NCBI RefSeq assembly: GCF_029543245.1
Contig: NZ_JARQWV010000012.1
Location: 62,001-126,000 of the forward strand
Length of the DNA: 64,000 nucleotides
Direction of reading: 5' to 3'
Source of the DNA: Caulobacter endophyticus
GTDB taxonomy: Bacteria > Pseudomonadota > Alphaproteobacteria > Caulobacterales > Caulobacteraceae
The notes under the pieces: generated by a model
Seen by the model: the letters and a program-made list of their open reading frames with translations, nothing else
Databases searched by the model: none
Told to the model about the DNA's origin: nothing
Made by a program: the position numbers and the translations under genes
Shown: one piece after another, positions 8,746 to 16,351 of the stretch
How positions within the stretch are numbered: the first letter of the stretch is position 1
Layout: each line of letters opens with the position of its first letter

Positions 8746-9624
8746 ATGGACCTCGCCGACGTCGGCGTCTTCGTGGAAGCGGCCCGGGCCGGCAGCCTGG
8801 CGGGCGCGGCGCGACGGCTGGGGATCACGCCAATGGCCGCCTCGCGGCGGATGGCGGCGCTGGAGCAGGAGGTCGGCGCGCGCCTGGTTCACCGCACGAC
8901 CCGGGCCCTGTCTCTGACCAGCGAGGGCGAGGCCTTCCTGCCGCACGCCCAGGCCATGCTGGAGGGCGAGGCCGCCGCCCGCGCGGCGATCCGGCCGTCG
9001 GACGCCGGGGCCTCGGGCCTGCTGCGGATCACCGCCTCGGCCGCCTTCGGCCGCAAGGTGGTGGCTCCGGCCGTGGCGGCCTTCATGCAAGCCAATCCCG
9101 AGGTGTCGGTCGACCTGCTGCTGACCGACAGCGTCGTCGACATCGTCGCCGGCGGCATCGACCTGGCCGTTCGCATCGCGCCGCTGCGCGACAATTCGCT
9201 GATCGCCCGGCGCCTCGCCGACAATCCGCGCGCCCTCTACGCCTCGCCGGACTATCTGGAGCGGCGGGGGCGACCCGCCAGGCTCGCCGACCTTTCCGGA
9301 CACGACTGCCTGACCATGAGCGGCGCGACCCACTGGGCCTTCGTGTCCGGCGGACGGCAGGTCCAGCAGAAGGTCGCGGGTCGGTTCACCGCCAGCGGCG
9401 TCGAAGGGCTGCATCAGGCCTGCCTGGGCGGGGCCGGCATCACGCCGCTGTCGGCCTGGGACGTGCGCGACGAGGTGGCCGACGGCCGCCTCGTCGAGCT
9501 GCCGCTGGAAGACGCCGTCCTGCCGGGCTGGTCGATCTGGGCCGTCTATCCCACCGCACGCCAGGCGCCGGCCAAGGTGCGACTGTTCGTGGCGGCCCTG
9601 GCCCGGCGGCTGGACGAGAGCTGA
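8746..9624 (+). CDS. LysR family transcriptional regulator
   Basis: This 292-residue regulator has an N-terminal winged helix-turn-helix (residues about 3-62, with GSLAGAARRLGITPMAASRRMAALEQ split around the turn) followed by a periplasmic-binding-like effector domain. The HTH carries Met-Ala in place of the more usual Pro-Ser-Ala, as in the CrgA/YafC subgroup. It probably controls the divergent MFS exporter. The effector is unknown. Confidence 0.9.
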   Translation: MDLADVGVFVEAARAGSLAGAARRLGITPMAASRRMAALEQEVGARLVHRTTRALSLTSEGEAFLPHAQAMLEGEAAARAAIRPSDAGASGLLRITASAAFGRKVVAPAVAAFMQANPEVSVDLLLTDSVVDIVAGGIDLAVRIAPLRDNSLIARRLADNPRALYASPDYLERRGRPARLADLSGHDCLTMSGATHWAFVSGGRQVQQKVAGRFTASGVEGLHQACLGGAGITPLSAWDVRDEVADGRLVELPLEDAVLPGWSIWAVYPTARQAPAKVRLFVAALARRLDES

Positions 9625-9699
9625 GCCCGGCGTTTTTCATTGTTTGCAGTCCGCCGCCGGTCCATCCCCTTGAAACGGTATCGTATTCCGGAGAGCGCC

Positions 9700-10254
9700 T
9701 TGACCGACGACCGCACCCAGAAACAGCGCATGCTGGCCGGCGAACTCTACAATCCGATGGACGCCGAGATCGTCGCCGACCAGGAGCAGACCCTGGCCTG
9801 GATGGAGCGCTTCAACGCGCCGGGCCAGACGATCGTCCAGCGCCACGCTCTGCTGACCGAGCTGTTCGGCGGCGTCGGCGTAGGGGTCAACATCCGCGCG
9901 CCGTTCCACTGCGACTACGGCTACAACATCACCCTGGGCGACGGGGTGTTCATGAACTTCGGCTGCGTGATCCTCGACGTGGTGGCGGTGACCATCGGCG
10001 ACCGCACGATGATCGGCCCGCACGTGAAGATCTTCGCCGCTGATCACCCTCGCGATCTGGATACTCGCAAGACCGGACTGGAGTTCGGCCGGCCGGTGGT
10101 CATCGGCAAGGACGTCTGGATCGGCGGCGGGGCGATCATCGTCCCGGGCGTCACCATCGGCGACGGCGCGGTGATCGGGGCCGGGGCGGTGGTCACCCGC
10201 GACGTTCCCGCCGGCACCACGGCGGTGGGCAACCCAGCCCGTGTGAAGGCCTGA
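9700..10254 (+). CDS. Sugar O-acetyltransferase (maltose acetyltransferase type)
   Basis: This left-handed beta-helix acetyltransferase would transfer acetyl from acetyl-CoA to a sugar hydroxyl. The N-terminal Maa domain (KQRMLAGELYNPMDAEI) is followed by hexapeptide repeats such as VWIGGGAIIVPGVTIGDGA and by the catalytic-His region HVKIFAADHPRD. I choose a TTG start at 9700, with GGAG seven bases upstream. It gives 184 residues, the usual family length. An upstream TTG at 9640 would add an atypical Arg-rich extension. Confidence 0.85.
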   Translation: MTDDRTQKQRMLAGELYNPMDAEIVADQEQTLAWMERFNAPGQTIVQRHALLTELFGGVGVGVNIRAPFHCDYGYNITLGDGVFMNFGCVILDVVAVTIGDRTMIGPHVKIFAADHPRDLDTRKTGLEFGRPVVIGKDVWIGGGAIIVPGVTIGDGAVIGAGAVVTRDVPAGTTAVGNPARVKA

Positions 10255-10333
10255 CAAAAAATTCGGGCAGGATGTCGGGATCAGGGCCCGGCCAGCGTCC
10301 TTGGCCCGACAACATCATTAGGGAACCGCCGCC

Positions 10334-10741
10334 ATGCGCATGATCTTCGTCAACCTGCCGGTCGCCGACCTCGACCGCTCCAAGGCCTTCTTCGAGGCCC
10401 TGGGCTTCTCGATCAATCCGCAGTTCAGCGACGAGACCGCCGCCTGTGTCGTGGTCTCCGACACGATCTTCGTGATGCTGCTGACCCACGACAAGTTCCG
10501 CCAGTTCATCAACGGCGAGATCGGCGACGCCCACGCCGCCACCGAGGTGCTGACCTGCCTGTCGGCGGCAAGCCGCGAGGAGGTCGACGACCTGCTGGCC
10601 AAGGCCCTGGCGAACGGCGGCAAGGCCTGGAAGCCGATCATGGACATGGGCCCGATGTACGGCGCCAGCTTCCAGGATCCCGACGGCCACGTCTGGGAGC
10701 TGATGTACATGGACATGGCCGCCATGGCGCAGGGCGGCTGA
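10334..10741 (+). CDS. VOC family protein (glyoxalase/bleomycin-resistance fold)
   Basis: This 135-residue protein is a single vicinal-oxygen-chelate module pair. The opening IFVNLPVADLDRSKAFFEALGF and the closing SFQDPDGHVWELMYMD are the two family hallmarks. The His and Glu of the last motif are potential metal ligands. Such proteins act as lyases, dioxygenases or drug-binding proteins, and the activity cannot be specified. It is preceded by a normal ribosome site and followed by the TonB receptor, with no clear functional link. Confidence 0.85.
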   Translation: MRMIFVNLPVADLDRSKAFFEALGFSINPQFSDETAACVVVSDTIFVMLLTHDKFRQFINGEIGDAHAATEVLTCLSAASREEVDDLLAKALANGGKAWKPIMDMGPMYGASFQDPDGHVWELMYMDMAAMAQGG

Positions 10742-10821
10742 TCGCCTGTCGGACAGCATTTCAGGATTGAAACTCAGTCGCAGTTGCGCCAATAGCCCCG
10801 TTTCTTTCTAGGGGATGGTTC

Positions 10822-12984
10822 ATGCGACTCCGTTTTTCGCGCGCCGCCGCCCGGCGCGCCCTGTTCTCGACGCTCAGCCTGGCGGCGCTCTCGACCGGCG
10901 CCGCCGCCCATGCCCAGGGGCAGGCCGACGACGTCGAACGCGTGGTCGTCACCGCCGCCCGCACCAAGCTGCCGGTCACGGCCCTGCCGCTGACGGTGGA
11001 CGTGATCGACAGCCGCAACCTCAGCCAGCAACTGGCCGTCAGCGGCTCGGCGGTCGACGCCATCTCGAACCTGTCGCCCTCGTTCTCGCCGACCCGCGAG
11101 AAGCTGTCGGGCTCGGGCGAGAGCCTGCGCGGGCGCTCGCCGCTGTTCGCCATCAACGGGATCCCGCAGTCGACCCCGATCCGTGACGGCTCGCGCGACG
11201 GCTACACCATCGATCCGTTCTTCATCGACCGCGTCGAGCTGATCTACGGCTCCAACGCCCTGCAGGGCATCGGCGCCACCGGCGGCGTGGTCAACCAGGT
11301 GACGGTCGGCCCGCCCCGCAAGGACGGCGTCTCGGGCAAGGTGCTGACCCAGACCACCATCGGCCACGACATGGGCGACAGCATCGGCGCCAAGCTCGGC
11401 GGCCTGGTCGCCTGGCGCCAGGGCGCGTTCGACGCCACCGCCGGCGTGGCCTGGGAAAAGCGCGGCGCCTACTACGACGCGAACGGCCGCCGCATCGGCA
11501 TGGACAACACCCAGGGCGACGTCCAGGACTCCAAGGCCCTGTCGTTCTTCGGCCGCCTGGGCTGGCAGCTGAACGACACCGTCCGCCTCGACGTGGTCGC
11601 CAACCGCTTCGAGCTAAAGGGCGACGGCGACTACGTGACGATCACCGGCACGGCCCCCGCGGTCACCGACGGCAACCGCGCCAGGCGCCTGCCGACCACC
11701 TCGATCCATGGCGACGTGCCCGGCGTGCCGGCCGCCAACCGGGTCGAGACCGTGTCGGCGCAACTGAGCGACAGCGACCTCTTCGGCGGCGATTTCACCG
11801 CCCAGGTCTTCTACAACCGCTCGCGCGACACCTTCGGCGGCGACATCAGCGCCACCTTCCAGGACGTGCGGATCGCGCCTTCGGGCACGCTGTTCGACCA
11901 GTCGTCGAACCGCTCGCGCAAGCTGGGCGCGCGGATGAACTACGAGCGCCAGGTGCCGGGCATCGAGAACCTGACCGCCACGGTCGGCCTTGACGCCATG
12001 AACGACCGCACCGAGCAGATGCTGATCACCACCGGCCGCGCCTGGGTGCCGCCGACCAAGTTCCAGAGCGTCGCGCCGTTCATCCAGGGCAACTACGCGC
12101 TGCTGGACGGCCGCCTGCGCCTGGCCGGCGGCGTGCGCTTCGAGAACGTCGAGCTGAAGGTCGACGACTTCGAGACCCTGGCCTCGTACGGCTCGCGCAA
12201 GGTCGCCGGCGGCAATCCCGACTTCAAGGCCACCCTGGCCAACGGCGGGGTGGTGTTCGAGCCGGCCTCGGGCCTGCGCCTCTACGCCAGCTACGCGGAA
12301 GGCTACACCGTGCCGGACGTCGGCCGAATTCTGCGGTCGATCAATGTCGCCAACGTCGATGTCGACACCTATCTCAGCATCGAGCCGATCGTGTCGAACA
12401 ACCGCGAGATCGGCGGCGAGTGGAAGCGCGGGCCGATCGACGCCAGCGTCGCCTACTTCTGGTCGTCGTCGAAGCTGGGCCAACTGCTGGTCAAGAACTC
12501 GGGCGGCATCTTCGACGTACAGCGCCAGAAGGTCGCCATCGAGGGGCTTGAGGTCAACGTGAAGACCAGGACCTCGATCGAGGGCCTGGACCTGTCGGCC
12601 GGCTACGCCCGCCTGCGCGGCCAGACCGACGCCAACGGCGACGGCAGCCTGGACACCGATCTCGACGGCGCCAACATCTCGCCCGACCGCATCAACCTGG
12701 CGGCCGACTACGCCACCGGCAAATGGACCCTGCGCCTGCAGGTGCGGGCTTATCTGCAGCGCAACATGAGCAACGCGCTCGTGAAGGACGACTTCGACGG
12801 CTATACCCTGACCGACGGCTTCGTGAGCTATCAGCTGCCGGTGGGAGAACTTTCGCTGGGCGTGCTGAACCTCTTGAACAAGCAGTACATCACCTACAAC
12901 TCCGACACCGTCGCCCCGGCCAAGGACAAGTTCTACGCCGGCCGCGGCCGCACCGCGACGCTGGGCTGGACGGCGCGCTTCTGA
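10822..12984 (+). CDS. TonB-dependent outer-membrane receptor
   Basis: This 720-residue outer-membrane barrel has a cleavable signal ending in AAAHAQG near residue 32. A plug domain begins ERVVVTAARTKLPVTALPLT and contains VELIYGSNALQGIGATGGVVN. The C-terminal strand ends RTATLGWTARF, with the terminal Phe required for barrel insertion. The next gene starts on the last base of the stop codon (TGATG) and encodes a PepSY membrane protein, a pairing typical of ferric-siderophore uptake with cytoplasmic-membrane reduction. The ligand is inferred to be an iron chelate; no Fur box was recognised upstream. Confidence 0.9.
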   Translation: MRLRFSRAAARRALFSTLSLAALSTGAAAHAQGQADDVERVVVTAARTKLPVTALPLTVDVIDSRNLSQQLAVSGSAVDAISNLSPSFSPTREKLSGSGESLRGRSPLFAINGIPQSTPIRDGSRDGYTIDPFFIDRVELIYGSNALQGIGATGGVVNQVTVGPPRKDGVSGKVLTQTTIGHDMGDSIGAKLGGLVAWRQGAFDATAGVAWEKRGAYYDANGRRIGMDNTQGDVQDSKALSFFGRLGWQLNDTVRLDVVANRFELKGDGDYVTITGTAPAVTDGNRARRLPTTSIHGDVPGVPAANRVETVSAQLSDSDLFGGDFTAQVFYNRSRDTFGGDISATFQDVRIAPSGTLFDQSSNRSRKLGARMNYERQVPGIENLTATVGLDAMNDRTEQMLITTGRAWVPPTKFQSVAPFIQGNYALLDGRLRLAGGVRFENVELKVDDFETLASYGSRKVAGGNPDFKATLANGGVVFEPASGLRLYASYAEGYTVPDVGRILRSINVANVDVDTYLSIEPIVSNNREIGGEWKRGPIDASVAYFWSSSKLGQLLVKNSGGIFDVQRQKVAIEGLEVNVKTRTSIEGLDLSAGYARLRGQTDANGDGSLDTDLDGANISPDRINLAADYATGKWTLRLQVRAYLQRNMSNALVKDDFDGYTLTDGFVSYQLPVGELSLGVLNLLNKQYITYNSDTVAPAKDKFYAGRGRTATLGWTARF

Positions 12985-14114
12985 TGAAGACCCTGCGCCT
13001 GCTGCATCGCTGGGCCGGGGGGCTGATCGGGCTTCTGCTGGCCCTGCTGGGCTTCACCGGCGCGCTGCTGGTGCACGAGGACGCGTTCCTGCGCGCCACC
13101 GTGCCCCACGCCGCCGACGCCCAGCGGCAGGACACGGCCACCCTGGCGGCGGCGGCGACGCGGATCTTCGCAGCGGAGGACCGTCCTCGCTCGATCGTGC
13201 TGGCGACCGAGCGCAAGGGTCTGCACAAGCTGTCCTATCCCGGCGAGACGCAGAAGGGCGCCTATGCCGACCAGGACGGCGCCATCGTCCAGGCCTGGAC
13301 CTCCAACTGGGCGCGGCCGGAAGTGTGGCTGTTCGATTTCCACCATCACCTGTTCGCAGGTGACACGGGCGAGATCGTCGGCGGGATCGCGGGTCTCGCA
13401 GGCCTCGGCTTCGTGATCACGGGCCTTATCCTGTGGTGGCCGACCCGGCGGATGTTCCACCTGCGCGCCTGGCCGCGGATGATGAAGCGGGCAGCCATCG
13501 TCCACCATCACCGCGACCTCGGGGTGCTGGTGGCGCCGCTGCTGATCCTGTCGCTGGCGACGGGCGCGACCATGAACCTGAAATGGTTCTCGCAAGCCCT
13601 GCGCGCGCCGTTCTCCTCGCCGGCGACGATGGAAAAGGCCTCGGCCCCGCCGAAGATCAAGGGCGGCAAGCTGGCCGCCGACCTCGACTGGGGCAGGGTG
13701 ATCGGCCAGGCCCAGGCCCGCTTCCCCGGCGCCGAGGTGCGCACCATCGGCCTGCCGGCCAAGACCGGCGGCCTGATCTCGATCCGCCTTCGCCAGCAGC
13801 CCGAGTGGCTGCCCAACGGCCGGACCATGGCCTGGTTCGACCCGGCCACCGGCAAGATGGTCGCCTCGCGCGACGCCCAGGCCATGCCGCTGGGCTCGCG
13901 GATCACCAACGCCGACTTCCCGCTGCACGCGGCCAAGGTCGGCGGGCTGGCCTATCGCCTGGTCATGACGGTGTCGGGCCTGGCCCTGACGCTGCTGGGC
14001 ACGCTGGCGGTGGTCACCTTCTGGGGCAATCCGTCTGGTCTGCCCAAGCGGCGCAAGAAGAAGGCCGTCTCGCCGCCAATGCCCAAGCCCAAGCCCGAAC
14101 CTGTCGAGGCCTGA
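12984..14114 (+). CDS. PepSY-associated membrane protein
   Basis: This 376-residue inner-membrane protein has the architecture of PepSY_TM proteins: an N-terminal helix LLHRWAGGLIGLLLALLGFTGALLVHED (residues about 6-33), a periplasmic PepSY segment, paired His residues FDFHHHLFAGDTGE, and further helices. The His residues at membrane borders could bind heme, as in the ferric reductase-like members. The start overlaps the TonB receptor stop by one base, so the two are translationally coupled. A likely role is reduction or processing of the imported iron complex. The C-terminus is Lys/Pro rich. Confidence 0.85.
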   Translation: MKTLRLLHRWAGGLIGLLLALLGFTGALLVHEDAFLRATVPHAADAQRQDTATLAAAATRIFAAEDRPRSIVLATERKGLHKLSYPGETQKGAYADQDGAIVQAWTSNWARPEVWLFDFHHHLFAGDTGEIVGGIAGLAGLGFVITGLILWWPTRRMFHLRAWPRMMKRAAIVHHHRDLGVLVAPLLILSLATGATMNLKWFSQALRAPFSSPATMEKASAPPKIKGGKLAADLDWGRVIGQAQARFPGAEVRTIGLPAKTGGLISIRLRQQPEWLPNGRTMAWFDPATGKMVASRDAQAMPLGSRITNADFPLHAAKVGGLAYRLVMTVSGLALTLLGTLAVVTFWGNPSGLPKRRKKKAVSPPMPKPKPEPVEA

Positions 14115-14229
14115 GCCTCGCTAGGGTTCTTCCCAGTGTCGCCGTGGTGAAGCTGGCGTCAGGATGGGCGTCGCGCGACTGTCGGCTTTCGCCGTCATGG
14201 TCGTCTTCGGCGGCTTGGCGAGAGGGATC

Positions 14230-15837
14230 ATGAACGGTCGGAGCGGTGTGGTCTGGGCGCTCGTCCTGGCGATGGTTCCCTTCGGCGTTCAGGCCCGCCA
14301 GCCGGACGATCCGGGGCTGGCCGCTGCGGTCGAGATCGTCGGCCTGGATATGCTGGCCGACGCCCTGATCGGCCACTGCGAGGCTGCGGCGCCAAGCGCG
14401 ACAGGCGGCGCGCGCGGTCGGTGGCGCGCCTGGCGCCAGAACGCGCTGCTACCGCAGATCGAGAAGGCGTTGGGGCCGCAACGACTGGCCGTCGTGCGCG
14501 AGAAAATGGCCGCCGCCGCCGTCTCGGGCGCCGAGAAGTTCAAGGCCATGGGCCCGGCCGCCCAAAACTGCCCGAAGATCGCCGGCTGGCTCGACTATCC
14601 GCCATACGACGTGCGCAAGTCGTTCGCCTCGCTCTACGGCGGCCTCGACAAGGCTCTGGCGGCCCACGGAACGTCCACATCCGCCGCCGCCGCTGGTTCG
14701 GGCGGGGCGCTGGTTGCAGGCCCGGCCCAAGCGGGCGCGGTATACTACACGCCGGCCCAGCTGACGGCCCTGGTCCGCTCGTGGTGGGGGCCCGACAAGA
14801 ACTACGACCAGGCGCGGCGCATGGCGCAGGCCCCGATCTACATCCAGGGCAAGGTGCACCGGGCCAAGGACAGCTATTTCCTGGTCAGCGACGACGGCGT
14901 GTTTCGCTCGCGCATGTGGGTCAGCACCGGCATGGCGACCGACAGGCTGGCGGCCCTCGAAGGCCAGCTGATCACGATCGAGGGCGAGTTCACCGAACTG
15001 CCCGGCAGCCTGGCCTTCATGAGAAAGGTGCGGATCGTCGATCCGGCCGGGCTCAAGCCCGCCACCATCTCCGACAAGCCTGGCCTGGCGAGGATCGGCG
15101 TCGGCGACAAGGTTCTCGCCGTCCCAGGGCAGGGCGTAAAACCGGTCGCCATCCACGGCCTGCTCTACGAGAACCGGGTCATCATTGGGGGCGGTCTCAG
15201 TGAGAGCGTGCTGCTGCTGCTCAAGGATGGCACCTTCTACAGCGGCGAGGGCGTCACGCCCGACCGCCTTGACGTGGCGCGGTCCAGGCAATTGGAGCCG
15301 CAACTGTGGGGGCGTTGGCGCAAGACGGGCGCCGGCTACGAGGTGCAGGAGCAGGACGATTTCGGCGCGCCCGGCGAGTGGCGGTCCAAGCGCGGATTTC
15401 TCACCGGCAGCTGGTCCCCTGGCCAGACCCTGGAGGGGGCTTACAACGCCCAGTCGTTCACCGGCAGCCTGATGACTGGCGGCGTGCATCAGTCGACGAC
15501 CTACGTGTTCACAGGAGCGGGGCGCTTCGAGCGACTGGGTTTCGCCCAGGGCGGCTCGGGCTCGATGGCCGCCATGAACGGCTTCGTCGCCAGTTCCAGC
15601 AGCCTGTCGACCGGCAAGGGCACGACGAGTTCGGCCGGAGGCGGGGGCGAGGGGGTCTTCGCCGGCGCGCAGGGCCGCCGCGACGACGGCGCCTCGCACC
15701 GCGGCAGCTATCGCCTGAACGGCGTCAGCATCGAGCTCAGCTATGACGACGGCCGCACCGAGACGGTGCTTTGCGTGCCGTGGGGCGACTCCGGTAAGTC
15801 GATCTACATGGCCGGGCGGACCTTCAGCCGGAAATGA
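14230..15837 (+). CDS. Secreted protein of unknown function with OB-fold-like and repeat domains
   Basis: This 535-residue exported protein starts at 14230, with GAGAGGG just upstream; the upstream ATG at 14164 would bury the signal peptide. The signal ends VPFGVQA. Residues about 25-150 are helical. A central stretch (YIQGKVHRAKDSYFLVSDDG to RLAALEGQLITIEGEF) looks like an OB-fold. The C-terminal 200 residues contain TTYVFTGAGRFERLGF, a Ser/Gly-rich linker, and GSYRLNGVSIELSYDDGRTE, a pattern I recognise from other uncharacterised bacterial proteins. It ends overlapping the convergent MOSC gene by 14 bp. No function is assigned. Confidence 0.75.
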   Translation: MNGRSGVVWALVLAMVPFGVQARQPDDPGLAAAVEIVGLDMLADALIGHCEAAAPSATGGARGRWRAWRQNALLPQIEKALGPQRLAVVREKMAAAAVSGAEKFKAMGPAAQNCPKIAGWLDYPPYDVRKSFASLYGGLDKALAAHGTSTSAAAAGSGGALVAGPAQAGAVYYTPAQLTALVRSWWGPDKNYDQARRMAQAPIYIQGKVHRAKDSYFLVSDDGVFRSRMWVSTGMATDRLAALEGQLITIEGEFTELPGSLAFMRKVRIVDPAGLKPATISDKPGLARIGVGDKVLAVPGQGVKPVAIHGLLYENRVIIGGGLSESVLLLLKDGTFYSGEGVTPDRLDVARSRQLEPQLWGRWRKTGAGYEVQEQDDFGAPGEWRSKRGFLTGSWSPGQTLEGAYNAQSFTGSLMTGGVHQSTTYVFTGAGRFERLGFAQGGSGSMAAMNGFVASSSSLSTGKGTTSSAGGGGEGVFAGAQGRRDDGASHRGSYRLNGVSIELSYDDGRTETVLCVPWGDSGKSIYMAGRTFSRK

Positions 15838-16351
15838 CCTCGGCAGTCACCGCATCTCCCACCGCGATTTCGCCGCCCTCGATCACCCGGGCGGTGAGGC
15901 CGCCCCGGCCGCGGACGGCGTTGTAGCCGCCTTCGCCGAGGATCTGGTTCATGCGGCTGCACGGATGGCAGCCGCCGGTGGCTTCCAGCAGCGCGCCGCC
16001 GATCCGGAAGCGCTTGTCCGACAGGCCCAGGAGGTTGATCCCCGCGACCACCAGGTTGCGGCGCAGGTCGAAGGGGGAGGCGGGCTCGTCGCGGCCCAGG
16101 AAGCCGGCGATGGCGGCGAGGTCCTCGGCCTGGATCAGGGTCACCTGGCGCGGGCCGCCGGGACGGCCGGCATAGTGGTCGCCGACCAGACCGGTCTCGA
16201 CCGTGACCTGCGCGCGTTCGACGGACACCAGGGCCGCGCGGCGGGCCGGACGCAGGCCGATCCAGACCAGGCGACCCGGCCGCATGGGTCCGGCGATCAG
16301 CCGGGCGAGGGGGCTGTCGGGATTGATCCCCCGCTTGGGCCCCTGCGCCAT
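15824..16351 (-). CDS. MOSC domain-containing protein
   Basis: This 175-residue MOSC (molybdenum cofactor sulfurase C-terminal) domain protein resembles the stand-alone YiiM type. GLVGDHYAGRPGGPRQVTLIQAE, the conserved RRNLVV segment and the Cys-containing motif ATGGCHPCSRM are visible. MOSC proteins bind the molybdenum cofactor and transfer sulfur or form part of mARC-like reductases; the partner here is unknown. The start overlaps the helicase stop by one base (TGATG), so it is co-translated with the helicase, although the functions look unrelated. Confidence 0.85.
   Translation of the reverse strand: MAQGPKRGINPDSPLARLIAGPMRPGRLVWIGLRPARRAALVSVERAQVTVETGLVGDHYAGRPGGPRQVTLIQAEDLAAIAGFLGRDEPASPFDLRRNLVVAGINLLGLSDKRFRIGGALLEATGGCHPCSRMNQILGEGGYNAVRGRGGLTARVIEGGEIAVGDAVTAEVISG

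Noticed and set aside
12723..12983. Extended start of the PepSY protein inside the TonB receptor
   Set aside because: The extension overlaps the receptor's C-terminal barrel; the ATG at 12984 gives the normal N-terminal helix.
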